From [Clostridium] asparagiforme DSM 15981 (GTDB lineage: Bacteria > Bacillota > Clostridia > Lachnospirales > Lachnospiraceae): a DNA stretch of 64,000 nt. The position numbers and the translations under genes are program-made. This document shows, one piece after another, positions 27,428 to 35,911 of the stretch. The notes beneath the pieces are model-generated. The model made no database searches. It was not told where the DNA came from and saw nothing but the letters and a program-made list of their open reading frames with translations. Numbering within the stretch: position 1 is the stretch's first letter; the number at the start of each line of letters is the position of its first letter. The stretch covers positions 4,402,001-4,466,000 of the forward strand of contig CP102272.1 in assembly GCA_025149125.1 (NCBI GenBank), written 5' to 3'.

Positions 27428-28537
27428 CTAAATCAATTTGGTGTACGCCTTAAATGCGCCCGGCAGCGGGTATTCCCCTTTCACCGCGCTGCGCTCTACA
27501 AAGAAAAACGCGCCCTCCCGGTTCATTTCCCCGCCCTCCCTCAGAGACACGGCGTAACCGGCCATATGCCACTCCACATGGGAAAAAATGTGTTTGGCCG
27601 CGGGAAGGGGTTCCACCGCCTCCACCAGGTCCGCGGATAAACCGAAGGCCCCGGGGACCTGGTCCGGCTCCAGATGTCCCGTCACGTTGGGCAGCTCGTA
27701 GAGGGAAGCCAAAAGCCCCGTGTCCGGGCGCTTATGGATGGCGACCTCCTCCCCCCGCCGGATCAGGCAGACGGTCAGTTCCTCCACCTTCCGCTTCTTT
27801 AGAGCGCCGCGCACCGGAATCTCCTTCCACAGCCCCTGCCTGCGGGTCAGACAGATGGATTCCATTGGGCACTCCCCACAGCGCGGTTCCCCGCCCGGCA
27901 CGCAGACGATGGCTCCCACCTCGATCAGGCCCTGGTTGTACTGGCTGGTCCGCTCCCGGGGCATGATCTCCCTTAGCTCCCGCTCCATCCTGGCCTTGAC
28001 CGACGGCTGCCGGATGTCCTCCCGGTCCGCCAGCACACGGGAAATCACCCGCAGCACGTTTCCGTCCACCGCCGGAACCGGAAGCCCGAAGGCGATGGAG
28101 GCGATGGCCCCCGCCGTGTAGCTTCCGATCCCGGGAAGGGCCAAAAGCGCCTCGTAGGAGCCGGGCAATTCGCCGCCGTGGCGTTCTGTGATCATAAGCG
28201 CCGCTTTCTTTAAATTCCTGGCCCGGGTATAGTACCCCAGGCCCTCCCACAACTTCATCAGGCGGTCATCCTCCACCGCTGCCAAAGCCTGCACGGTGGG
28301 GAGGGCCGCCATAAAACGTTCAAAATAGGGTTTTACCGCCTCCACCCTGGTCTGCTGGAGCATAATCTCCGAAATCCAGACCCGGTAGGGCGTGGGATCG
28401 TCGCGCCAGGGAAGGGCTCTGGCATGTCCCTCATACCAGGAAAGCAGCGGCCTGGCCATTGCCTTAAGCCGCTGCTGACGGTCCAATTCATCTTCTCGTT
28501 CCAAGACCTGTATCCGGTCATACAAATGTTTCGTCAT
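27428..28537 (-). CDS. mutY: A/G-specific adenine glycosylase
   Basis: MutY removes adenine mispaired with 8-oxoguanine or G. The 369-residue protein has the endonuclease III-like fold with the helix-hairpin-helix LPGIGSYTAGAIASIAFG and catalytic Asp in VDGNVLR, an iron-sulphur cysteine set, and a C-terminal NUDIX-like 8-oxoG recognition domain (~235-365). The first cysteine interval reads CVPGGEPRC, seven residues rather than the usual six, so the cluster loop is one residue longer. The ATG overlaps the birA stop as TGATG. Confidence 0.93.
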   Translation of the reverse strand: MTKHLYDRIQVLEREDELDRQQRLKAMARPLLSWYEGHARALPWRDDPTPYRVWISEIMLQQTRVEAVKPYFERFMAALPTVQALAAVEDDRLMKLWEGLGYYTRARNLKKAALMITERHGGELPGSYEALLALPGIGSYTAGAIASIAFGLPVPAVDGNVLRVISRVLADREDIRQPSVKARMERELREIMPRERTSQYNQGLIEVGAIVCVPGGEPRCGECPMESICLTRRQGLWKEIPVRGALKKRKVEELTVCLIRRGEEVAIHKRPDTGLLASLYELPNVTGHLEPDQVPGAFGLSADLVEAVEPLPAAKHIFSHVEWHMAGYAVSLREGGEMNREGAFFFVERSAVKGEYPLPGAFKAYTKLI

Positions 28538-29517
28538 CACACATACCCGTAAACGCCCCGAACGGAAACCTCGCCCGATATCACGGACTTTACTTCTCCT
28601 TCGGAACATTTTACCAGGAGAGCCCCCTGGCTGTCAATACCAAGGGCCTCCCCCTGGTACTCTCCGGCCGGATCCAGAACCCGGACCTGGCGGCCCGTGT
28701 TGGCGGACCAGCGGTTGTAGGTGTCCACCAGGCCCGATAAGTCGCCCGCCTTCTCAAACAGGGCGTAATACTTCTCGAAGGCGTTCATCACCGCCGCCAC
28801 AAGGGGACTGCGCTTCACGCCCCGCCCCAGCTCCAGCTTCAGGGAGGTGGCGGTTTTTCCCAGCTCCCCGGGAAATCCATCCATATTCACATTGATCCCG
28901 ATGCCCACGATCACGTAGCGGATCCACTCCGCCTCCGTGCTCATTTCCGTCAGGATGCCCACAACCTTCTTTCCGCCGCAGACAATGTCATTGGGCCATT
29001 TGATCGCCGCCTCCAGGCCGGTCAGGCCGCGTATGGCGTCCGCCACTGCCAGGGCAGTCACCAGCGTCAACATGGACGCGCGCTGAGGCTCAAGCTCCGG
29101 CCGCAGGATCAGGGTCATCCAGATCCCAGTCCCATCCGGCGCCTCCCAGTGACGGCCACGGCGGCCCTTTCCGGCGGTCTGGCTATCCGCCACCACCAGG
29201 GTCCCGTGGGGCGCGCCTTGCTCCGCCAGCTGTCTTGCCCGGGTGTTGGTGGAGTCCGTGCTGTCGTAATAGACCAGGTTGGAGCCGGCCCAGGCGGAAT
29301 CCAGGCTGCTCACCAGCTCGGCCCGGGTGATCACGTCCGCCCCCTGTACCAGCCGGTATCCCTTATTGCGCACAGCCTGAATCTGGTAGCCTTCCTCCTT
29401 GAGCTGTCCGATGGTTTTCCATACCGCCGTCCGGGACACCCCAAGCTGTTCGCAGAGCTGCTGGCCGGAGAGATACCCCTCCGACTCCCGCAGCATTTTT
29501 AAAATCTCTGTTTTCAT
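28537..29517 (-). CDS. birA: Bifunctional biotin ligase/biotin operon repressor
   Basis: This 326-residue BirA attaches biotin to biotin carboxyl carrier proteins and represses biotin genes. The N-terminal winged helix (SGQQLCEQLGVSRTAVWKTI, ~16-35) is followed by the ligase domain with GRRGRHWEAP (biotinyl-AMP loop, ~118-127), KWPND (~172) and a C-terminal SH3-like domain. It is translationally coupled to mutY and lies 8 bp after a small membrane protein gene. Confidence 0.95.
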   Translation of the reverse strand: MKTEILKMLRESEGYLSGQQLCEQLGVSRTAVWKTIGQLKEEGYQIQAVRNKGYRLVQGADVITRAELVSSLDSAWAGSNLVYYDSTDSTNTRARQLAEQGAPHGTLVVADSQTAGKGRRGRHWEAPDGTGIWMTLILRPELEPQRASMLTLVTALAVADAIRGLTGLEAAIKWPNDIVCGGKKVVGILTEMSTEAEWIRYVIVGIGINVNMDGFPGELGKTATSLKLELGRGVKRSPLVAAVMNAFEKYYALFEKAGDLSGLVDTYNRWSANTGRQVRVLDPAGEYQGEALGIDSQGALLVKCSEGEVKSVISGEVSVRGVYGYV

Positions 29518-29525
29518 GGCTTCAT

Positions 29526-29831
29526 TTACCCCCAGATACTGATGGCGCTGAGCACGCCCACCGCAGCCAGGACCACGGTGAGCAAAATGTGTATTATGCC
29601 CGTTCTGCGCTTTTTCTTGTCATGTCCCTGAGTTTTCAACTCAAACACGCCGCTGACCGCGTTCAGCGCTGCGGCCAGGAAAAATACCAGTGGAAAGAGC
29701 ACCTCATGGCCCTCCGGGTTGAGAAATGAAAGCAGTCCGAGGACTACCACTAAAATACCTACGATGAGGTGGAACACATCCAGAAATACGCCTGAATGCC
29801 GGTCTCCCCTCCTCGACTGTGAATGCATCAT
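29526..29831 (-). CDS. Small membrane protein, three predicted helices
   Basis: This 101-residue protein has hydrophobic segments at ~16-38, 45-62 and 78-99, separated by a basic HDKKKRR loop. The family was not recognised. It lies 6 bp after argF and 8 bp before birA on the same strand, so it is almost certainly in the argF-birA-mutY mRNA. No function can be assigned. Confidence 0.7.
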   Translation of the reverse strand: MMHSQSRRGDRHSGVFLDVFHLIVGILVVVLGLLSFLNPEGHEVLFPLVFFLAAALNAVSGVFELKTQGHDKKKRRTGIIHILLTVVLAAVGVLSAISIWG

Positions 29832-29837
29832 ATATTA

Positions 29838-30827
29838 TTATTCTCCCAACGTAGCCAGCATCACCGCTTTTATGGTGTGCATGCGGTTTTCCGCCTCGTC
29901 GAAAACCACCGACCGGGCGGATTCGAATACTTCATCTGTCACTTCCAGTTCCGTTACATTAAAACGCTCGCCCATCTCCTTGCCGATCTTGGTTTTGAGA
30001 TCGTGGAAAGAGGGCAGGCAGTGGAGGAAAATAGCCTGGGGTCCCGCGGCGTTCATCACGTCCATGGTCACCTTGTAGGGCGTCAGATCGCGGATGCGCT
30101 CCTCCCAGACCTCGTCCGGCTCGCCCATGGACACCCAGACGTCGGTGTCGATCACGTCCGCGCCCTTCACCGCGCTGTTCACATCCTCGGTCAGGGTCAC
30201 GGAGCCGCCGCTAAGGGCAGCAAAGGCTTCACACTGCGCCACCAGCTCCGGCGCAGGGAAATACTTCTCAGGCGCGCAGGCCACAAAGTGCATCCCCACC
30301 TTGGAACAGGCGATCATCAGGGCGTTGCCCATGTTGTAGCGGGCGTCGCCCATATAGACCAGCTTCACGCCCTTTAAATGTCCCAGATGCTCCCGGATCG
30401 TCAGCAGATCCGCCAGCATCTGCGTGGGGTGGTCCTCATTGGTCAGACCGTTCCACACCGGCACGCCTGCGTATTTTGCCAGTTCCTCCACGATCTCCTG
30501 GCCAAATCCGCGGTACTCGATGCCCTCATACATTCCGCCCAGCACGCGGGCCGTGTCCGCGATGCTCTCCTTCTTGCCGATCTGGGAGCCGGACGGATCC
30601 AGATATGTAGTGCCCATGCCCAGGTCGTGGGCGGCCACCTCGAAGGCGCAGCGCGTTCTGGTACTGGTCTTCTCAAAGATCAGGGCCACATTTTTCCCCT
30701 TCAGCGTGTCCACGAGAATCCCTTTTTTCTTCTTGTCCTTCAGCTCTGCCGACAGGTCAAGCAGGTACAGAATCTCCTCTTCCGTATAGTCCTTTAATGT
30801 TAAAAAATGCCTTCCTTTTAAGTTCAT
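29838..30827 (-). CDS. argF: Ornithine carbamoyltransferase
   Basis: This enzyme converts ornithine and carbamoyl phosphate to citrulline in arginine synthesis (or works in reverse in the deiminase pathway). The 329-residue protein has the carbamoyl phosphate motif STRTRCAFE (~55-63), HPTQMLADL (~134), and HCLPSFHD (~268) including the ornithine-binding region. The upstream ArgR-like boxes and the absence of arcA/arcC nearby favour the biosynthetic role, so the symbol argF is preferred. It is the first gene of the unit with birA and mutY. Confidence 0.94.
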   Translation of the reverse strand: MNLKGRHFLTLKDYTEEEILYLLDLSAELKDKKKKGILVDTLKGKNVALIFEKTSTRTRCAFEVAAHDLGMGTTYLDPSGSQIGKKESIADTARVLGGMYEGIEYRGFGQEIVEELAKYAGVPVWNGLTNEDHPTQMLADLLTIREHLGHLKGVKLVYMGDARYNMGNALMIACSKVGMHFVACAPEKYFPAPELVAQCEAFAALSGGSVTLTEDVNSAVKGADVIDTDVWVSMGEPDEVWEERIRDLTPYKVTMDVMNAAGPQAIFLHCLPSFHDLKTKIGKEMGERFNVTELEVTDEVFESARSVVFDEAENRMHTIKAVMLATLGE

Positions 30828-30854
30828 GGCTGCTTCCTCCGTTTTTTTACAGTA

Positions 30855-30919
30855 TGCATATTTATTAGCATATATAAATATTTATACTATAATTTACTAC
30901 AGGAGCAGCCGGATGTCAA
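30855..30919 (-). promoter_or_regulatory. argF promoter with paired ArgR-like boxes
   Basis: On the minus strand there is -35 TTGACA (30914-30919), a 17-bp spacer and -10 TAAATT (30891-30896). Directly downstream lie two AT-rich inverted repeats: a perfect 14-bp TATAAATATTTATA palindrome (30873-30886) and TGCTAATAAATATGCA (30855-30870), two bases apart. Paired ~18-bp AT-rich palindromes separated by 2-3 bp are the known ARG box layout, and this position over the start site would allow repression. The box sequence departs from the consensus TGAATNNNNATTCA. Confidence 0.55.
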
Positions 30920-31064
30920 GGGTTGGATTGCATATTTTATCAATCATTGGTATAATTAATATTAAATATACAGGTTATGCAATTCGTTTCAAAGATGATT
31001 TTTCTTTCAAAATCGAGGTTTTTTCTTCTCTCACCTCCGGAACCGCTGCATAAAGTATGCATAA

Positions 31065-32207
31065 TCAGATTCCTTTTAAAACTTTCTTTCCCGCCTTCCG
31101 GTGAATGATCCGCAGAAGCTCCTCCACCTGATACACCTTAAAGCGGCTGATCCGGTACTGTCTGGCAAGCTCCTCCAGCAGGGACAGGTACAATTCCTTG
31201 TAGTCCCAGCCCTCCTTCAGCTTCATCTCCCGTGCCATCTGCGGCAGAAGGGTTTCCGTGTAATAGCGGTAGCCGTTGGGGAACCGGCTGATTTCCTCCT
31301 CCATCTCCGGCCTCAGATAGGCCAAAAGCTGCGGAAGCTCGGACATCATCTTGTCGAAATAGTAGGGCTCCCCGGAGGGGGCGTCGATGTAGTACCCGCG
31401 CCCGGCCAGCCCGTAAAGCATGCGCTTGGCGTCAAAATAGCCCAGCACCATGTTCCGTTTGGCCCGCCTGCGGTCAAATTCCAGGATTCCGCCCAGGTCC
31501 TGGCGCGGGCAGATGTGATGGAGGTTCACGTCCTCCGGAACTTTGAGGCGGCGCTCCGTGTCCACGCCCAGGCCGTAGATCCGCACCACGATGATGTCCT
31601 TGTAGCCTTTGTCCATCAGCACGTCCACCGGCACGTTGTTCACGCCGCCCCCGTCCATGTAGAGCTTACCGCCCAGCCGTTCCGGGCGGAAGCCGATCAG
31701 GTAGGCGCTGGCCATCAGCATGTCGCCGATCTCGCCCTCGGGCGTCTCCTTGACGTTCACCACCAGAGGCTGGCGGTCCGAGACGGAATAGGTCACCACG
31801 TAGAGGTCTCTTGGCGAGCTGCGGATCCGTTCCTCGTCCACCATATCCCCGATCAGGCCCATGAGCGGGGCGATGTCAAAGCCCCGGTCCTTTAACAGCC
31901 GGGTGCCTCCGGCGATGAGATCGGGCAGGTTTTTCAGACTGAAATTCTTGATCCGCTCCATCAGGGCTTCGTCCACATCCATCACCCGGGAATAACTGAT
32001 GTTCTCCCAGATCCGCTCGGCCTTGGAAAAATCGTCCATGCAGATCAGCGCTCCGTTGAGGGCTCCCACCGAGGTTCCGGCCACGCCCTTTATGCGGATT
32101 CCCGCCTCCTTCAATGCCTTCCACGCGCCCACCTGGTAGGCTCCCTTGGCTCCTCCGCCTTCCAGGACGATGCCGTATTCCTTATTCAAGTCCAGTTGTA
32201 ACTCCAT
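31065..32207 (-). CDS. Patatin-like phospholipase
   Basis: This 380-residue serine lipase of the patatin/RssA family hydrolyses acyl lipids. It has the oxyanion motif GGGAKGAYQVG (~17-27), the nucleophile elbow GTSVG (~44-48) and the catalytic Asp in MDGGGVNN (~198-205). A C-terminal helical region (~280-380) has no recognised motif. GGGGAGG precedes the ATG. The start overlaps the 3' end of the NfeD-like gene by 26 bp, so translation is coupled to the nadE-trmH unit. Confidence 0.9.
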   Translation of the reverse strand: MELQLDLNKEYGIVLEGGGAKGAYQVGAWKALKEAGIRIKGVAGTSVGALNGALICMDDFSKAERIWENISYSRVMDVDEALMERIKNFSLKNLPDLIAGGTRLLKDRGFDIAPLMGLIGDMVDEERIRSSPRDLYVVTYSVSDRQPLVVNVKETPEGEIGDMLMASAYLIGFRPERLGGKLYMDGGGVNNVPVDVLMDKGYKDIIVVRIYGLGVDTERRLKVPEDVNLHHICPRQDLGGILEFDRRRAKRNMVLGYFDAKRMLYGLAGRGYYIDAPSGEPYYFDKMMSELPQLLAYLRPEMEEEISRFPNGYRYYTETLLPQMAREMKLKEGWDYKELYLSLLEELARQYRISRFKVYQVEELLRIIHRKAGKKVLKGI

Positions 32208-32460
32208 GCATCCTCCCCTTGCTGCGCCGGCTGCCGCGGTCCGCCCGGCCCGCCAGAATTACTGCCGGCCTGACCGCCAGAAGCAGCAGAAATGAAACCG
32301 TCACAAAACACATCAGCTGCCCTTTCATACCGGCGTACAGAAAGGCTGCCGCGGCCGCCGCCAGCGCTCCTCCCGCAAACCATAGGGTCGTCAGGGATTT
32401 CTGGATCATCTCCAGTCCCAGCAGCGCCAGAAAAACCGTCATCCACGCGATTACCGCCAT
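32182..32460 (-). CDS. Short NfeD-like membrane protein lacking the OB domain
   Basis: This ~92-residue protein has the N-terminal membrane part of the NfeD family: AVIAWMTVFLALLGLEM, TTLWFAGGALAAAAAAFLY and a third helix ending in VSFLLLLAVRP. Normal NfeD proteins continue into a soluble OB-fold of 60-80 residues, which is absent here. The reading frame instead ends in a basic Arg/Gly tail inside the patatin start. GGAAGGAG eleven bases before the ATG at 32460 favours this start over an ATG 24 bp upstream. It could be a genuine short form or a 3'-truncated gene. Confidence 0.7.
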   Translation of the reverse strand: MAVIAWMTVFLALLGLEMIQKSLTTLWFAGGALAAAAAAFLYAGMKGQLMCFVTVSFLLLLAVRPAVILAGRADRGSRRSKGRMHGVTTGLE

Positions 32461-32615
32461 TCTTTGATCCACTCCTTCCATCAATCTGTTCCACAGATCC
32501 TTCCGCCGGACGGCAGCCAGGCCCGCGTTTCCGGCGTGAACAATCTATGTATAGAAGTGGGGACTGCGGGCGGTCGAAACAACCGCGGTGCCGGTGAAAC
32601 CTGCGAGCCGCCAGA

Positions 32616-33455
32616 TCATCCCCGGCTGTTATTCCGCCTCTGCCGGGCCGCCTCGAACATCAGAACCGAGGAGGCCACTGCGGCGTTGAGGGACTCTACC
32701 TGGCCGGCCATGGGGATTTTGATGTAGCAGTCCGCCATGGCGGCGGTCTCCTCCGTCAGGCCGGCAGCCTCGTTTCCGATGAGAAAACCAATATTACCAG
32801 TATAATCTTCCTGGTCGTAATTATTCGTCCCTTTGAGATGGGCCGCAAACAGCCGCACGCCTGCGGACTTGATCTGCGCCAGGGCGGCGCTTAAGTCGTC
32901 CACATACACAAAGGGAACCCGGAGAATGGAGCCCATGGTGGAGCGGATCACCTTGGGATTGTAGATATCCGCGGTATCCCGGTTCATCACCAGACCGGTG
33001 ATTCCGGCGCCCTCTCCCGCCCGCAGGATCGTGCCCAAATTGCCCGGATCCTGAAGGGTTTCCAAAATCATCAGACAGGCGGGCGCGGGCGGGTTCTTCC
33101 CGACCGGGACGGAGGTTTTCGGAATCTGCTTTCCGGCCTGCGGCAGCAGCTCCTCCAGCCGGTAATGCCGCTGCTTTACCACCGCCAGCACGCCCTGGGG
33201 CGTTTTTGTGTCCGCCATGTAGTTCATCACCACATCGCTTACCGTCTCGTGGGGAAATCCCGCCAGCCAGCGGCGGTTCCCCGGCACGCTGCCGAAATCC
33301 TCCGTCACATAGAGCATCTCCACCTGATCCGGCGAAAGCTCCCGGCACATGCGCAGGCCCTCGGCCACGTAGCAGTTTTCCTCCCGCCGGGCCTTGGCCT
33401 TGGCGCGCAGGTTCACCACCCGTTTTACCTGTTTATTGCTCGTGCTGCCGATCAT
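32616..33455 (-). CDS. TrmH/SpoU family RNA 2'-O-methyltransferase
   Basis: This 279-residue SAM-dependent RNA ribose methyltransferase has an N-terminal RNA-binding segment (~1-95) and the SPOUT knot with motif ILETLQDPGNLGTILRAGEGAG (~130-151), IGNEAAGLTEE (~225-235) and IPMAGQVESLNAAVASSVL (~247-265). These are the three SpoU motifs. The target base in rRNA or tRNA cannot be told. The ATG overlaps the nadE stop as ATGA. Confidence 0.93.
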   Translation of the reverse strand: MIGSTSNKQVKRVVNLRAKAKARREENCYVAEGLRMCRELSPDQVEMLYVTEDFGSVPGNRRWLAGFPHETVSDVVMNYMADTKTPQGVLAVVKQRHYRLEELLPQAGKQIPKTSVPVGKNPPAPACLMILETLQDPGNLGTILRAGEGAGITGLVMNRDTADIYNPKVIRSTMGSILRVPFVYVDDLSAALAQIKSAGVRLFAAHLKGTNNYDQEDYTGNIGFLIGNEAAGLTEETAAMADCYIKIPMAGQVESLNAAVASSVLMFEAARQRRNNSRG

Positions 33456-35401
33456 AATTTGTTCTCCTGTCCGTGAATCCGATCCAGCTCCTCCAGCCAC
33501 AGGCGGCTGCACGCGTCGCTGGGCATCCGCAGGTCCCCTCTGGGCGACACGGCCACCGACCCCACCTTGGGACCGTCCGGCAGGCAGGAGCGCTTGAACT
33601 GCTGGGAGAAGAAGCGGCGGTAAAATACCCGCAGCCACTTGTATACCACATCCGCCTCATACTGGCCTTCAAACGCGATCAGCGCCAGGCGGTAAATCTT
33701 GGAAGGCGCGTAGCCGTAGCGCAGGATATAATAGAGGAAGAAGTCGTGAAGCTCGTAGGGCCCCACCAGATCCTCGGTTTTCTGGGCGATCTCGCCGTCC
33801 TTGGGGGGCAGAAGCTCCGGGCTCACCGGAGTGTCCAGCACGTCGTAGAGCACGTCCGCCAGCTCCTTCTCGCCGCAGGTGTCCGCGTAGTAGCGCACCA
33901 GATGGCGCACCAGCGTCTTAGGCACCGAGGCGTTGACGCCGTACATGGACATGTGGTCGCCGTTGTAGGTAGCCCATCCCAGGGCCAGCTCGGACATATC
34001 GCCGGTTCCGACCACCATGCCGCCCACCTGGTTGGCCACATCCATGAGAATCTGAGTCCGCTCCCTGGCCTGGCCGTTCTCATAGGTCACATCGTGATTT
34101 TCCAGGTCCTGGCCAATGTCCTCAAAATGACTGGTCACGGAGCGGCGGATGTTGATCTCCCGCAGGGAAGCGCCTACCCGCTTTGTCATGGTGCAGGCGT
34201 TGCTGTAGGTCCGGTCCGTGGTGCCGAAGCAGGGCATGGTCACGCAGCAGATTTGTTCCCGAGGAAGGCCCAGCATGTCGAAGGCGCGCACCGTCACCAG
34301 CAGCGCCAGAGTGGAATCCAACCCGCCGGAGATACCGATCACCGCGTGGCTGCAGCTGGTGTGCTCCAGGCGCTTTTTCAGGCCCATGGCCTGGATGGAG
34401 AGGATTTCCTCACAGCGGCGGCTCCGCTGTCCCTGATCGTGGGGCACAAAGGGCGCCGGGTCCACGGTCCGCAGAAGCGCTCCGGAACAATCCGGCTCCG
34501 AGAAGGAAAACTCCACCACCTGATAGTGGTCCGCCCGGCGTATCTCCTCCCCGGCCGGGAAAGTAGTCATCCTGCGGCGCTCCCCGGTCAGACGTTCCAG
34601 GTCCAGGTCCGCATAAATGGTCTCGTTGACAAACCGGCGGGACTGGGCCAGGCAGGTGCCGTTCTCCGCGATCAGGTTCTGACCGCCGAACACCAGATCC
34701 TGGGTGGACTCCCCCTCCCCGGCGTTGGCGTACACATAACCGCAGACCAGGCGGGCGGCCTGGCCGCAGATCAGCTCCCTGCGGTAGGCGTCCTTGCCGG
34801 TGGTCTCATCGCTGGCCGAGCAGTTGACCATCACCGTGGCCCCGGCCATGCAGTGGCGGATGCTGGGCGGACAGGGAACCCACACGTCCTCGCAGACCTC
34901 CGCCCCAATCATCAGGCCCGGGGCGTTCTTGCAGGAGAACAGAAGGTTGGCGCCCATGGGCACCGTCCCGCCCTCCCACGCTGCCTCCACCGGAATCTCA
35001 TTTCCAGGGCAGAAGTGGCGGGCCTCATAGAACTCCTGATAGTTGGGCAGGTTGGTTTTCGGCACAAGACCCAGAAGCTTCCCGTCCTTCACCGCGGCCG
35101 CTACATTGTACAGCTTGCCGCCGCGCTCCCAGGGCAGCCCCACAAAAACCAGCATGTCCTTCCCGGCCGTGGCCCGGATCACCTGCCGAAGCGCCTCCAA
35201 TGCGCCGTCCAGCAGCGTCTGCTGCGAGAACAAGTCGCCGCAGGTGTAGGCGGTAAGGCACAGCTCCGGGAACACCATAAGCTTGGCGCCCTTTTCGTAC
35301 CCCTCCTCCATCAGCCGGATGACCTGCTCCCCGTTAAACACGGTGTCGGCCACCCGGACCTTGGGTGTCGCCGCTGCGACACGGATAAATCCATCTCTCA
35401 T
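33452..35401 (-). CDS. nadE: Glutamine-dependent NAD+ synthetase
   Basis: This enzyme amidates deamido-NAD+ to NAD+ with ammonia from glutamine. The ~649-residue protein has an N-terminal nitrilase/amidase domain with the Glu-Lys-Cys triad (VFPELCLT, VPKTNLPNY, GAEVCEDVW) and a C-terminal synthetase domain with the PP-loop GISGGLDSTLA and the YNGDHMSMYG and ELLPP segments. The ATG at 35399-35401 is preferred because GGAGG lies 11 bases upstream; ATGs 9 and 18 bp earlier are alternatives. It is the first gene of the nadE-trmH-nfeD-patatin unit, and the 105-bp repeats lie directly upstream. Confidence 0.95.
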   Translation of the reverse strand: MRDGFIRVAAATPKVRVADTVFNGEQVIRLMEEGYEKGAKLMVFPELCLTAYTCGDLFSQQTLLDGALEALRQVIRATAGKDMLVFVGLPWERGGKLYNVAAAVKDGKLLGLVPKTNLPNYQEFYEARHFCPGNEIPVEAAWEGGTVPMGANLLFSCKNAPGLMIGAEVCEDVWVPCPPSIRHCMAGATVMVNCSASDETTGKDAYRRELICGQAARLVCGYVYANAGEGESTQDLVFGGQNLIAENGTCLAQSRRFVNETIYADLDLERLTGERRRMTTFPAGEEIRRADHYQVVEFSFSEPDCSGALLRTVDPAPFVPHDQGQRSRRCEEILSIQAMGLKKRLEHTSCSHAVIGISGGLDSTLALLVTVRAFDMLGLPREQICCVTMPCFGTTDRTYSNACTMTKRVGASLREINIRRSVTSHFEDIGQDLENHDVTYENGQARERTQILMDVANQVGGMVVGTGDMSELALGWATYNGDHMSMYGVNASVPKTLVRHLVRYYADTCGEKELADVLYDVLDTPVSPELLPPKDGEIAQKTEDLVGPYELHDFFLYYILRYGYAPSKIYRLALIAFEGQYEADVVYKWLRVFYRRFFSQQFKRSCLPDGPKVGSVAVSPRGDLRMPSDACSRLWLEELDRIHGQENKL

Positions 35402-35431
35402 ATTGATCATTGCCTCCATCTATCTGCTTGT

Positions 35432-35793
35432 CCGCTGGTCGGAACCGAACCGGCGCGATATAAGTCCAGCGACATTACGCCGGCCCTGCCGGCTTCCCTC
35501 CGGGGGATGCACACGGTTCGGTCCGTGTTTTTCCTCCCGCTGGTCGGAACCGAACCGGCGCGGATATAAGTCTAGCGACATTACGCCGGCCCTGCCGGCT
35601 TCCCTCCGGGGGATGCACACGGTTCGGTCTGTGTTTTTCCTCCCGCTGGTCGGAACCGAACCGGCGCGGATATAAGTCTAGCGACATTACGCCGGCCCTG
35701 CCGGCTTCCCTCCGGGGGATGCACACGGTTCGGTCCGTGTTTTTCCTCCCGCTGGTCGGAACCGAACCGGCGCGATATAAGTCTAGCGACATT
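35432..35793. repeat. ~105-bp intergenic tandem repeat, 3.4 copies
   Basis: Direct repeats start at 35432, 35537, 35643 and 35749 (period 105-106 bp; the last copy is cut at ~45 bp). Copies are nearly identical, differing by a few substitutions such as AGTCCAG/AGTCTAG and a one-base indel. Each unit contains nested inverted repeats (GGTTCGGT with AACCGAACC; CCGGCG with CGCCGG). There are no unique spacers, so it is not a CRISPR array. The repeat occupies most of the 510-bp gap between nadE and tcdA. No transposase or terminal duplication is seen. Confidence 0.85.
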
Positions 35794-35852
35794 ATATCAT
35801 TATCCTCTCCAAAAACAAAGGCGTGATTTACATTTTCGGAAAAATGATGTAC

Positions 35853-35881
35853 ATTGGATACTGTGAAAAATAGACGCTGTG
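35853..35881 (+). promoter_or_regulatory. Possible tcdA promoter
   Basis: A possible -35 TTTACA and -10 TACATT with a 17-bp spacer lie after the last repeat and before the tcdA ribosome binding site (AAAGGAG). The match is weak, and coordinates are given to within a few bases. Confidence 0.35.
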
Positions 35882-35911
35882 CCATTTGACGGCAGGCGAA
35901 AGGAGTAATAT

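Noticed and set aside
33473-35569. Long plus-strand open frame of 698 codons
   Set aside because: It is antisense to nadE, which has all catalytic motifs; the antisense protein is His/Gly/Arg-rich with no domain. GC-rich coding strands often give such shadows.
35432-35793. CRISPR array
   Set aside because: Repeats are directly contiguous with no unique spacers and are far longer than CRISPR repeats; no cas genes nearby.
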